A DNA stretch of 17,536 nt from contig CAZLBV010000365.1 of NCBI GenBank assembly GCA_964557845.1, positions 1 to 17,536 of the forward strand, given 5' to 3'. This stretch comes from CAZLBV01 sp964557845. GTDB lineage: Bacteria; Acidobacteriota; Aminicenantia; Aminicenantales; Aminicenantaceae. Position 1 is the first letter of the stretch. Each line of letters opens with the position of its first letter. The position numbers were made by a program, and so were the translations under genes. The notes beneath the pieces were generated by a model. That model was not told the origin of the DNA and did no database searches. It saw only the letters and a program-made list of their open reading frames with translations. Shown here in pieces: positions 6,216 through 12,461 of the stretch.

Positions 6216-6977
6216 CTATTCTAAATCAAGTGCTTTTATAAAGCGGTCTCTTGGATTGTCGAAGACGATCAATTCCGGATTAAACGTGATCGGATCCCAA
6301 TCACCCAGCCATTCCAGGATATTCTCAATTTCTTCTTTTTCATATGGGTCAGTGATTAAATCCAGCTCATCCGCAGACACAAAAGCCTCAAAACATCGAT
6401 CGTAACCTGGAATCCCTCCGCAGTCCTCAGGGGGTGCGGCTAGCTCTCCGTCCAGACAGATAGGGTATGTGGTATTCTTTATTTTTGGGCTGATCTTTTC
6501 AAGGTGCACACTCATCTCCCAACAATCACCGTAATCATAACGGTAGAGGGCTTCGATTGAAGGATGTGTGATAAAACTCTTAATTGGAACTTCGGTTGTT
6601 ACCAGCCACTCGTCATCCATATCCCACGGCTCCCACCAGGGGCATTCGATATGGACCCTGGCCCCTTTTTGCTCTTGTTCAGAAACCTCAAAATGATGAA
6701 GGTGATAATCTTGCCAATCCATTGCGTCCTGTATGGCGACATGAAGGTCATAGAAAGTGTAGCTCTCAGGAACCTGGATTCTTCTCCAGACTAGAGGGTT
6801 TGTTTCCAGAAGGCTGCATTTGAACTGATAAATGTTTGTAAACGGCCGCTTCCGGGGTAATGTTAATTTCTGGATAAAGGGTTTATCTCCAATCCTGTGT
6901 TCGATTGTTATTTTGCGGCTGTTGGGAGTGATGGCTTCTTCTTGAGACGGATTCTCTTTCGATGATTTTTTACCCAT
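6216..6977 (-). CDS. Plasmid pRiA4b ORF-3 family protein
   Basis: The 253-residue product carries the PRiA4_ORF3 domain. The hallmarks are YQFKCSLLETNPLVWRRIQV followed by SYTFYDLHVAIQDAMDW, LHHFEV, RYDYGDCWEMSVHLEKI, YPICLDGELAAPPEDCGGIPGY and the terminal FNPELIVFDNPRDRF. The family was named from an Agrobacterium plasmid and turns up in mobile elements and host chromosomes; its biochemical role is not established. The first 35 residues are a polar extension of the domain. The AGGTGAT ribosome binding site partly overlaps the stop of the upstream ATPase gene, ten bases away. The two genes are therefore very likely one operon. The gene appears complete. Confidence 0.85.
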   Translation of the reverse strand: MGKKSSKENPSQEEAITPNSRKITIEHRIGDKPFIQKLTLPRKRPFTNIYQFKCSLLETNPLVWRRIQVPESYTFYDLHVAIQDAMDWQDYHLHHFEVSEQEQKGARVHIECPWWEPWDMDDEWLVTTEVPIKSFITHPSIEALYRYDYGDCWEMSVHLEKISPKIKNTTYPICLDGELAAPPEDCGGIPGYDRCFEAFVSADELDLITDPYEKEEIENILEWLGDWDPITFNPELIVFDNPRDRFIKALDLE

Positions 6978-6987
6978 GTTACATCAC

Positions 6988-8289
6988 CTATTTTACCTGA
7001 TCTGAACTGGAAATAGAAGGATGAAGCAGCCATTTCCATGCCGGCTTAACAACTATTTCGAAGCCATTATCCTGGATGAGTTCCTCGGAATCATTGGTCA
7101 GTATCAATCCATCTGTGATTCCAAAATGTTTCATCGCTTTAAGTAGGGCCCGGACTTCTCTTTCTCTTGTTTCGGGTTGAGATATATCTACACTCACCTG
7201 AATGAGCTGCTTTACCTGGTCTTTCTCCAGTATCACAAAATCTACTTCTTCACCTTTTAGATTCTTCCAATAATAAAATTCATGCCCCCTTCTTTTTAAT
7301 TCCACTGCGGCCATATTTTCCAGAAAACGGCTTTCCCCGGGACGGAGAGATAGGTACTTTAAAAAACCATTATCAGTGAAATAGATTTTCCTGGGATACT
7401 GCATCTGGTCTTTTACATTCCGCGAATAATACATCACCTGGAAAAGAAAGAATGACTTCTCCAGATAAGAGATATAATTGGCAATAGTGTTTTTGCTGCA
7501 TCTATATCCCATGCTTTGAAGAGTTTTTGTCACTTTAGATATAGAAACAGTAAGTGAATTCAACAGCAGTTTGACCGTATCGTTTAAAAGGGCATCTTCT
7601 TTTATACTAAATCTTTCGATCAAATCCCTCTGAACCAGGGTTCTGAAATATTCCTGAATAACTTCTTTTCTTTCGATCTCACTGGCATCATATATTTCCG
7701 GGAATCCGCCATAAATCAAATATTCTTGATAGATCTTTTTAATCTCGATCTCATGTTGGGTTAACTGAGGTTTTGGATCTACTCCCTTGAAATTTAAATA
7801 TTCCTTAAAACTCAAGGGCAGTATGGAGTAGTTTATAGTGCGTCCCCGCAGCTCGGTGGGGATTTCTTTGAGTCCCAGTTTGGAACTCGATCCTGTGACA
7901 AATATTTTAAAATTCTGAGAAAGGATCCGGCGGAGATATTTTCCCCAACCTGGGATGATATGAATTTCATCAAAAAAAAGGTAGGCCGGCTGCTTTCCAT
8001 AGAGCTCTTCTATAGCGTACAACAGTTCGGTTAAAACCTCGGTTGATTCTGGAATTCTTTCATCCTCAAAGTTAAAATAGATGAAAAATTCATCTTTAAG
8101 CTTATTTTTGATAAGGAACAGCAGATAAGTTTTGCCCACCCTTCTGAATCCTGTTATTGTGATGATTTTATTCGGTTTTTTCTTAATCATAGAGTCTATA
8201 TCAAAATCTCTATTTTTTAGGTCTTTTATGATGATGTTCTCGTTCTCTTTCAGAATATCTTTAATCAGTGGTCTTAAGCTTAAGCTCAT
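6988..8289 (-). CDS. AAA_14/DUF4143 family ATPase
   Basis: The 433-residue protein has the layout of the AAA_14/DUF4143 ATPases. A Walker A loop GFRRVGKT lies at residues 47-54, Walker B YLFFDEIH at about 103-110, and a sensor strand FKIFVTGSSSKLG near 125-137. The C-terminal DUF4143 part has a winged-helix-like region and ends in a degenerate PD-(D/E)XK-like fold (FLENMAAVELKRRGHEFYYW, EEVDFVI, LIQVSVDI), in which the usual ExK is QxS. These proteins are common in accessory regions, and their function is not known. ATG 8289 is chosen over an upstream in-frame ATG at 8406, because it follows a GAGGCG site and a good promoter with an operator. The pRiA4b-ORF3 gene follows in the same operon. 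Confidence 0.85.
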   Translation of the reverse strand: MSLSLRPLIKDILKENENIIIKDLKNRDFDIDSMIKKKPNKIITITGFRRVGKTYLLFLIKNKLKDEFFIYFNFEDERIPESTEVLTELLYAIEELYGKQPAYLFFDEIHIIPGWGKYLRRILSQNFKIFVTGSSSKLGLKEIPTELRGRTINYSILPLSFKEYLNFKGVDPKPQLTQHEIEIKKIYQEYLIYGGFPEIYDASEIERKEVIQEYFRTLVQRDLIERFSIKEDALLNDTVKLLLNSLTVSISKVTKTLQSMGYRCSKNTIANYISYLEKSFFLFQVMYYSRNVKDQMQYPRKIYFTDNGFLKYLSLRPGESRFLENMAAVELKRRGHEFYYWKNLKGEEVDFVILEKDQVKQLIQVSVDISQPETREREVRALLKAMKHFGITDGLILTNDSEELIQDNGFEIVVKPAWKWLLHPSISSSDQVK

Positions 8290-8304
8290 TTTTCGCGCCT
8301 CTAT

Positions 8305-8351
8305 TATACGATATTGATTAATATCGTATAGTATTGGCGTATTTTTGTCAA
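8305..8351 (-). promoter_or_regulatory. Promoter with 26-bp palindromic operator for the ATPase operon
   Basis: TTGACA (8351-8346) and TACGAT (8328-8323) are 17 bases apart on the minus strand. A perfect palindrome, TATACGATATT and AATATCGTATA around GATT, spans 8305-8330 and contains the -10 element. A repressor binding here would block initiation. Which protein binds is unknown. Confidence 0.65.
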
Positions 8352-8389
8352 TATATTGTCGTTTATATTTGTCTTTTGAAATCATTCTT

Positions 8390-8659
8390 ATGAAGAGTTG
8401 TGCCAAGAGCCGGGATACTTTAGGGAGTTCTATTGATATTTTTATTATTTCTGATCAGCAGGATAAAGTCCTTCAGATCATTGGGAAACATCAGCTGGGG
8501 AATGGGTTTGGAGGAATTGAAATACAGCCTGCGATTTTAGTTGCGATATTAAATCCGTTGGAACTTATTCAAGGTGAGAAAAAGGTGTAGGAATTTCTGT
8601 CTTTAGTAAATGAAGGCATTGTGCTTTGGGAGAGGCCGGCGGATGAAGCGAGGGATTAG
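8390..8659 (+). pseudogene. Decayed MNT nucleotidyltransferase with in-frame TAG
   Basis: The frame from ATG 8390 reads MKSCAKSRDTLGSSIDIFII, then FGGIEIQPAILVAILNPLEL and GEKKV. TAG at 8588-8590 interrupts, and the same frame then continues EFLSLVNEGIVLWERPADEA to TAG 8657-8659. Comparison with the fossil at 4102 (KKGWEFLSL) shows that a tryptophan codon TGG became TAG. The active site is also damaged. The usual GS is KS, and the first aspartate of the S-D-I-D motif is serine. The N-terminal region is missing. This is a clear pseudogene of an MNT-type antitoxin. Confidence 0.75.
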
Positions 8660-8666
8660 ACGATGC

Positions 8667-8968
8667 TTACTTAGGTAGGCTACCCTTTTTTAGGCAGTAT
8701 TCGTAGGTGACTTCTATGGGACAGCGGTTGATGACGGTGGTTTCATCGATCGGGGCTCCCATGGTCCAGTAAACGATGCCGTCTTCTTCAAAGTAGATGT
8801 ATTTATTGCTGTAGAAGGGGCCTTCGCGGCCGTTGCGGCGGATGTGCTTGACTGTTTGCAGGAAGAGCTCCTGGTCGTCGACTCTGTCTTTAACAATGTA
8901 GTGATGCGGCCAGGAGGTGGCGTAGGGTTTGGCAAATATCCATTCATCATTTTTCCTGAATTATTCAT
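8667..8968 (-). pseudogene. Unrecognised small protein gene with a single-base frameshift
   Basis: The long in-frame stretch on the minus strand is open from 8960 to the TAA at 8669-8667. It reads NDEWIFAKPYATSWPHHYIV, then KDRVDDQELFLQTVKHIRR, GPFYSNKYIYFEEDGIVYWT and MGAPIDETTVINRC. The dense W, Y, H and charged pattern is strongly protein-like. The frame lacks a start. ATG 8968 is in another frame and joins it if a run of five A (plus-strand T 8950-8954) is six, which would give MNNSGKNDEWIFAK and about 100 residues. I recall similar short proteins with a KYWTMGAP-type motif but cannot name a family or function. An overlapping 84-residue frame is proline/serine/threonine-rich and is only a shadow. 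Confidence 0.6.
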
Positions 8969-9418
8969 AAAAAATGCCGGTGGTCATAATCCAAACAATA
9001 TCATCAGGAATGCTAAAATCAGCTGCATACGATATTTTATATCATGAATTTAACTTCATATCCTTTATATTATCCGGCATTTTTAACCCTAGGGGCACGC
9101 CGATCTCAGCACAAATACTTCTGGGCACTGAGTTCGAGGTAGTTTACTACATCTTCACTCAATGCCCCTCGTATTTGCACTAACCTCGACGTGTGAATAA
9201 TCCAGGTAATGAATTCTTTTATATCAGGTGGGAATTTTGTCATGGTTGCTGCATCCCTGTTCATACCTACACTGTTAATTATTTTAATTGATTTCCTGGA
9301 TAAATTTCAGCTGAAGCGAATAAAAAGCGGAAATTCAGAGAAAAAGAGGGGATCTTTTCCGTCTGTATAAGATGAGGATAGAAGAGTTAGGAGAGAAGTT
9401 CTAGATAGAATAGCTAGA
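8969..9418. other. Gap with little recognisable content
   Basis: Apart from a possible small gene at 9106-9264 (minus), I see no coding region here. Weak inverted repeats, AAAAATGCCGG at 8970-8980 and CCGGCATTTTT at 9074-9084, bound a 115-bp stretch but could arise by chance. The region is AT-rich. Confidence 0.4.
9106..9264 (-). CDS. Small hypothetical ORF, 52 residues
   Basis: Minus-strand ATG 9264 opens MNRDAATMTKFPPDIKEFIT and the frame then reads GALSEDVVNYLELSAQKYL, with TGA at 9108-9106. An internal ATG at 9243 has a weak AGGG upstream. The frame continues open upstream of the ATG for about 16 codons (SRKSIKIINSVG), so this may be the end of a decayed longer gene. The composition is protein-like but no family is recognised. 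Confidence 0.3.
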   Translation of the reverse strand: MNRDAATMTKFPPDIKEFITWIIHTSRLVQIRGALSEDVVNYLELSAQKYLC

Positions 9419-9448
9419 TTGACAATTAAACTTGGAGGGATTATAAAA

Positions 9449-9793
9449 GTGTTAGAAAGTCATCTTCGAAAAATGAAAACATCCGTGACCTTCCATACAT
9501 CTTTGCCTATAAAAATCACGAAGAAGAAAAAATACTATGTCTCATGCTGTCCTGTGCTTGATGTGTGGTCTCAGGGCGAAACAAAAACAGAGGCAGCAGA
9601 AAACCTAAGAGATGCGCTCCAATTATTTTTAATCGATTGTTTTGAACGCGGCACTCTGGATAAGGTTCTGAAAGAAAGTGGATTTACCGCAGCTAAAACT
9701 CCACCAAAAAAACAGATGTCTAAATTAAGGCAGAGAATTGATGTGACCCTTCCTTTCATTATCGATGACAGCCAGGCTAAATGCCTAGAATAA
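9449..9793 (+). CDS. hicB: HicB-like antitoxin with C-terminal extension
   Basis: The 114-residue product contains the HicB fold: PIKITKKKKYYVSCCPVLDV, WSQGETKTEAAENLRDALQL and FLIDCFERGTLDKVLKESGF. A 35-residue basic tail follows (KTPPKKQMSKLRQRIDVTLPF). GTG 9449 is preferred because GGAGGG lies nine bases upstream. A TTG at 9419 opens the frame earlier but has no such signal, and ATG 9473 is a further option. The 3' end overlaps the following hicA by 13 bases in the usual hicBA order. That hicA is frameshifted near its start, so the antitoxin again outlives its toxin. Confidence 0.8.
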   Translation: MLESHLRKMKTSVTFHTSLPIKITKKKKYYVSCCPVLDVWSQGETKTEAAENLRDALQLFLIDCFERGTLDKVLKESGFTAAKTPPKKQMSKLRQRIDVTLPFIIDDSQAKCLE

Positions 9794-10007
9794 CCCTCAA
9801 CACTATCGAGTCCTGCAAAAATTATTTGAAAAAGCAGGATTTGTTGTCAGGCGGACAAGCGCGAGTCATATAGTTATGAGTAAGGCAGGCGTTGAAAGGC
9901 CGATAGTTATTCCGAAATATAGAGAGGTTGATGTTCAAATCATCAAAGCCAATTTGAGGACATCAAAGTTGAGTAGAGAGGAATATTTTATGCTTCTTTA
10001 TGGCTAA
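9781..10007 (+). pseudogene. hicA: HicA toxin gene frameshifted at a C run
   Basis: ATG 9781 gives MPRITLN and then a non-family frame. One frame over, the sequence reads QHYRVLQKLFEKAGFVVRRT, SASHIVMSKAGVERPIVIPK and NLRTSKLSREEYFMLLYG, ending at TAA 10005-10007. This is an almost complete HicA with the catalytic S-H-I-V histidine region. Adding one C to the C run at 9794-9796 restores MPRITPQHY and a 75-residue protein. It is either a genuine early frameshift or a homopolymer sequencing error. The same C-terminal sequence recurs as a fossil at 11511-11579. Confidence 0.85.
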
Positions 10008-10035
10008 GACGATTATTCTTATACATTGATACATT

Positions 10036-10055
10036 GGGGACGGGCCTGGATATTT
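10036..10055. repeat. Solo GGGGAC-type repeat end
   Basis: GGGGACGGGCCTGGATATTT resembles the GGGGACACGATCCTGATTTT copy at 3464 and the site at 12550. It is probably a degenerate half of the same repeat family. Confidence 0.35.
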
Positions 10056-10138
10056 ATTTTATTTTCAATAATATATATGAGATTTCCACAGATAATTGCC
10101 ATTTACATGAGATATTCGCAAAAACTGTGATATTTCAC

Positions 10139-10166
10139 TTGACAATAGTATCATTAATGGTATCAT
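10139..10166 (+). promoter_or_regulatory. Promoter and operator of the orphan HicB
   Basis: TTGACA (10139-10144) and TATCAT (10161-10166) are 16 bases apart. The near-palindrome TATCATTAATGGTA (10149-10162, one mismatch) fills the spacer, with GTATCATT repeated directly on either side. A ribbon-helix-helix protein, such as the one encoded next, is a natural binder. GGAGGG lies at 10183-10188, before ATG 10194. Confidence 0.65.
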
Positions 10167-10193
10167 TTGCTATAGATAAATTGGAGGGCAAAG

Positions 10194-10523
10194 ATGACAA
10201 TGCAGAGTGATCGATACATATATAAAATATCCTGGTCAGAGGACGATCAGGAACACGTTGGTCTGTGTGTTGAATTTCCCGGCTTGAGCTGGCTGGCAAA
10301 AAATCCGGAGGCAGCGCTTAAGGGGATCCGGGAATTAGTCAATGAAGTGATTGCAGATATGCAAGAGCGTGGAGAGGTTCCTCCTGAACCTTTATCGGGC
10401 AGAACATTCAGCGGAAAATTTATGGTAAGGATTCCGCCTGAACTTCACAGAAGCCTGGCCGTCGAGGCGGAAGAACAGGGGATCAGCCTAAACAGGCTGG
10501 TCAGCGCCAAGCTAAGCAGTTAG
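10194..10523 (+). CDS. hicB: HicB antitoxin with C-terminal ribbon-helix-helix, no toxin partner beside it
   Basis: The 109-residue product is a classic long HicB. Residues 5-65 are the HicB fold (YIYKISWSEDDQEHVGLCVE, FPGLSWLAKNPEAALKGIRE, LVNEVIADMQERGE). Residues 75-109 form an Arc-type ribbon-helix-helix (GKFMVRIPPELHRSLAVEAE, GISLNRLVSAKL) for DNA binding. In related modules HicA lies directly upstream or downstream, but here neither side has an own partner: the upstream hicA belongs to the previous hicB and is broken. It has its own promoter with an operator, so it probably regulates itself. It may be a solitary regulator or the survivor of a module whose toxin is lost. Confidence 0.85.
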   Translation: MTMQSDRYIYKISWSEDDQEHVGLCVEFPGLSWLAKNPEAALKGIRELVNEVIADMQERGEVPPEPLSGRTFSGKFMVRIPPELHRSLAVEAEEQGISLNRLVSAKLSS

Positions 10524-10621
10524 TGAGTTAAAAAAATAATCGCTTTGAATTATATACAAGATTTGTTAGTTCCATATTCTCTTGTCATGTTCTATAATAC
10601 ATTCAAAGGGAGAAATCAGAG

Positions 10622-10825
10622 ATGAAACTCAAAATTTTGTTAGAACCAAGTGAAGATGGAGGATATACTGTTTATGTTCCTGCACTGCCGGGCTGCATCA
10701 GCGAAGGAGACACCAGAGAAGAAGCTTTAATTAATATCAAGGAAGCCATTGAACTTTATCTTGAACCTGTTGAAGACGATAAGAGCTTTTCTCCAGATAT
10801 CGAAGAGATCGAAATATCCATATGA
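10622..10825 (+). CDS. hicB: HicB-family antitoxin, partner interrupted by a stop
   Basis: The 67-residue product reads MKLKILLEPSEDGGYTVYVP then ALPGCISEGDTREEALINIK and EAIELYLEP. It is a textbook short HicB with the PALPGCxSEGDTxEEALxNIKEAIELYL signature. GGGAG lies nine bases before ATG 10622, and a TATAAT at 10593-10598 is the likely -10 element although the -35 is poor. Its last bases overlap the start of hicA in an ATGA arrangement, showing translational coupling. The hicA carries an internal TGA, so the antitoxin is likely the only functional product of this pair. Confidence 0.88.
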   Translation: MKLKILLEPSEDGGYTVYVPALPGCISEGDTREEALINIKEAIELYLEPVEDDKSFSPDIEEIEISI

Positions 10826-11049
10826 CTAAGGTTCCAAGCCTTAACTATAACCACGTTATCCACGCGTTGAGATGAGACGGTTGGGTTGTTGTGCGCCAGA
10901 AAGGCAGCCACATCCGCCTTCAAAATTCACTTCCTGATAAAACTATTAAGCTCATAATACCAGCCCATAAACCAATTAAACGCTCAACCTTATCTCACAT
11001 CTTAAAACAAGCTAATCTATCTGTGGAAAAATTTCGGGATTTGTTGTAA
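10822..11049 (+). pseudogene. hicA: HicA toxin gene with an in-frame TGA
   Basis: From ATG 10822 the frame reads MTKVPSLNYNHVIHALR, stops at TGA 10873-10875, then continues DGWVVVRQKGSHIRLQNSLP, IKLIIPAHKPIKRSTLSHIL and LSVEKFRDLL to TAA 11047-11049. Full length would be 75 residues with the catalytic GSH. The family usually has arginine at the stop position, so CGA to TGA explains the lesion. Neighbouring genes use TGA as a true stop, so recoding is not likely. It is an inactivated toxin behind an intact hicB. Confidence 0.88.
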
Positions 11050-11054
11050 TTAGC

Positions 11055-11083
11055 ATATATTTCAGATATGCATTGGTAGTCAA
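11055..11083 (-). repeat. Second copy of the 29-bp hicB promoter-like repeat
   Basis: This stretch matches 4077-4105 at 26 of 29 positions. On the minus strand it carries TTGACT and, 18 bases on, an AT-rich -10-like sequence. It ends exactly where the truncated ATPase loses its family pattern and begins six bases past hicA. It may be an orphan promoter pointing antisense into hicA. Confidence 0.5.
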
Positions 11084-11437
11084 CAGGACAACCTTTAAGG
11101 GGAGTTTTTGGGCACTATCCTCATCCCACAATTTTTTGATACTTTCGGTCCAGTTAGGAATTTTTTGGATTTCATCGAGGACAAGTAAATATGTTTTTTT
11201 CGAAGGCTGTTCTTTTAAATTGAGGCGGGCTGCCTCCCACTGCTGTTCTATCCAGATGGAAGATTTAGCTTCAAGGACATCGGCTGCGGTATAATGGCAT
11301 GGCGTTTTAATTTCTTTTATGATCTGGTGGATCAGAGTGGTTTTTCCAGACTGTCTGGGACCTGTAAGCACCTGGATAAATTTTCGGGGTTCATGCAAGC
11401 GTTTAAAGAGGGTATTGAAATATTTTCTTTTGTACAT
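11083..11437 (-). pseudogene. Truncated AAA_14 ATPase
   Basis: From ATG 11437 the frame reads KYFNTLFKRLHEPRKFIQVL, Walker A TGPRQSGKTTL at about residues 25-35, YTAADVLEAKSSIWIEQQWE, and Walker B TYLLVLDEIQKIPNW at about residues 82-96. It continues to LKVVLL at residue 119. Homologues then go on with a G-S-S sensor and a further 200-300 residues, including DUF4143. Here the pattern ends at about 11083 and the frame runs on into unrelated sequence until a stop at 11012. The gene thus lost its 3' two thirds at the edge of the 29-bp repeat. An operator-like region upstream (11460-11487) remains. Confidence 0.75.
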
Positions 11438-11459
11438 TATATGGAAGCCTTTTTATGGT

Positions 11460-11487
11460 TTACTCAATATTATGAGTAATATTACTC
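11460..11487. promoter_or_regulatory. Triple TTACTC/GAGTAA site upstream of the truncated ATPase
   Basis: TTACTC (11460-11465), GAGTAA (11474-11479) and TTACTC (11482-11487) alternate in orientation. The last two form the perfect palindrome GAGTAATATTACTC. It lies 20-50 bases upstream of the ATPase start on the minus strand, where an operator is expected. Confidence 0.5.
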
Positions 11488-11510
11488 AATAGCAGGAGAA
11501 ATGTTAATAA

Positions 11511-11579
11511 CCAGTAATATCCAATATGAAAACAGCAAAGATGAGTCGAGAGGAATATTTTAAGCTTCTTTATGGCTGA
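11511..11579 (+). pseudogene. hicA: HicA C-terminal fossil
   Basis: The frame reads NMKTAKMSREEYFKLLYG and ends at TGA 11577-11579. It matches the end of the HicA at 9781-10007 (NLRTSKLSREEYFMLLYG). A stop lies just before it at 11508-11510 and nothing else of the gene remains. It is a relic of a further hic locus. Confidence 0.75.
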
Positions 11580-11648
11580 ATCACTGGAATTACGATACCT
11601 GAAGTTAAAAATAAGGGCATGGATTTGCCTAATGGTTTATTGAATCCC

Positions 11649-12149
11649 TTAAAGATTAAGAGATTTGATCGGCGAATAAAATCCTGTCTTGACCATTTTT
11701 GCCAGGATGAGGTTGCCTTCATTCCTGCTTATTGTTTTTCGGTTTACAGCTTTCTTGAGGATCCCAAGGGTTCCGGTAAGTTTAACTTCCAATAATCCGG
11801 CTTCTCTGCGGGCTGCCCTATCATCGCTTGCAAAGATAAATCCTCTTGTTTTCGCAATTGCAATGCTGGACGCCTCCCCTAGACCAAGGGAGACAGAAAG
11901 TGTTTCATAGAGGTTTTTCTCTTTTTGGGTGCAGGGAACAGTTTCCAAGAGCCATCCTTCTTTTAAAGCCGCTTGAATCTTGCTCAGTTCTTTATGCCCC
12001 TGCTGAATACCTCTCATGATCTCGGAAACCACAAAATTTGTGATATAGGAAGATTGGCTGGAATGGCTGTAAATTTTTTCCAATACAAAAAGTGAATCAG
12101 CAAGAGCAAAATTTGAGATGCAACAGCAGTCAAGGATGATCTCAGGCAT
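11649..12149 (-). CDS. PIN-domain (DUF3368-type) toxin
   Basis: The 166-residue product looks like a PIN-domain RNase of the DUF3368 group. The acidic residues expected for metal binding are present: D7 in ILDCCCISNF, E43 in VVSEIMRG, E92 in LGLGEASSIAIA, and D109-D110 in FIFASDDRAARREA. The LTGTLGILKKAV segment is typical of the group. ATG 12149 (MPEIILD) is chosen because it overlaps the stop of the upstream antitoxin by eight bases, giving translational coupling; a longer frame from 12209 is not needed. It forms a VapBC-like operon with the ribbon-helix-helix gene. Both genes are intact, unlike the HicA toxins nearby. Confidence 0.8.
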   Translation of the reverse strand: MPEIILDCCCISNFALADSLFVLEKIYSHSSQSSYITNFVVSEIMRGIQQGHKELSKIQAALKEGWLLETVPCTQKEKNLYETLSVSLGLGEASSIAIAKTRGFIFASDDRAARREAGLLEVKLTGTLGILKKAVNRKTISRNEGNLILAKMVKTGFYSPIKSLNL

Positions 12150-12453
12150 TCTTTTGGTCTTGTGCCGCCGCATCCAAGTCCTGAGTTTGGATAGGAATAC
12201 CTCTTTCATTCAGGTACTCTCTGGCGCTTATCGGATCGAGACCCAAGACCTCAGCTAGTTTTCCCAGACTGATAAAACCTTCGCTGTAAGCGCTGATGGC
12301 GACCTGTCTTCGGTGCTCGAGCCTATCCTTTTTTTTGTAGACAATATCAAGGGCGTCGCGGACCAATCCCCCCAGAGTACGTCCCTCTTTTTTGGCATAT
12401 TGCTTCAGCTTTTTATGCTGCTCATCGCTTAGCATTATATTGGTTCTTTTCAT
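12142..12453 (-). CDS. Ribbon-helix-helix/UPF0175-like antitoxin
   Basis: The 103-residue product has an N-terminal ribbon-helix-helix (KRTNIMLSDEQHKKLKQYAK, LGGLVRDALDIVYKKK) and then a UPF0175-like helix-turn-helix (AISAYSEGFISLGKLAEVLG, SAREYLNERGI). Such proteins are antitoxins for DUF3368 PIN toxins, and the PIN gene directly follows with an eight-base overlap. An excellent promoter (TTGACA, 17 bp, TATTAT) lies upstream. A tandem TCGTAA array between promoter and start is a likely operator for this protein. The last 15 residues are polar and probably bind the toxin, which is inference. Confidence 0.82.
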   Translation of the reverse strand: MKRTNIMLSDEQHKKLKQYAKKEGRTLGGLVRDALDIVYKKKDRLEHRRQVAISAYSEGFISLGKLAEVLGLDPISAREYLNERGIPIQTQDLDAAAQDQKNA

Positions 12454-12461
12454 TATTGTAC

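Noticed and set aside
8290..8406. N-terminal extension of the DUF4143 ATPase
   Set aside because: It would cover the TTGACA promoter and the 26-bp palindrome; ATG 8289 has a better context.
8714..8968. 84-codon frame rich in P, S and T on the minus strand
   Set aside because: It is the shifted frame of the better protein at 8667-8960; composition is typical of a shadow frame.
8970..9084. 115-bp stretch bounded by 11-bp inverted repeats
   Set aside because: An 11-bp inverted match at this distance can be expected by chance in a window of this size, and no copy elsewhere supports an element.
10873..10875. TGA inside hicA read as a recoded sense codon
   Set aside because: Genes beside it (hicB at 10622, the MNT gene at 4325) end in TGA, and no other gene needs TGA as sense, so a nonsense mutation is simpler.
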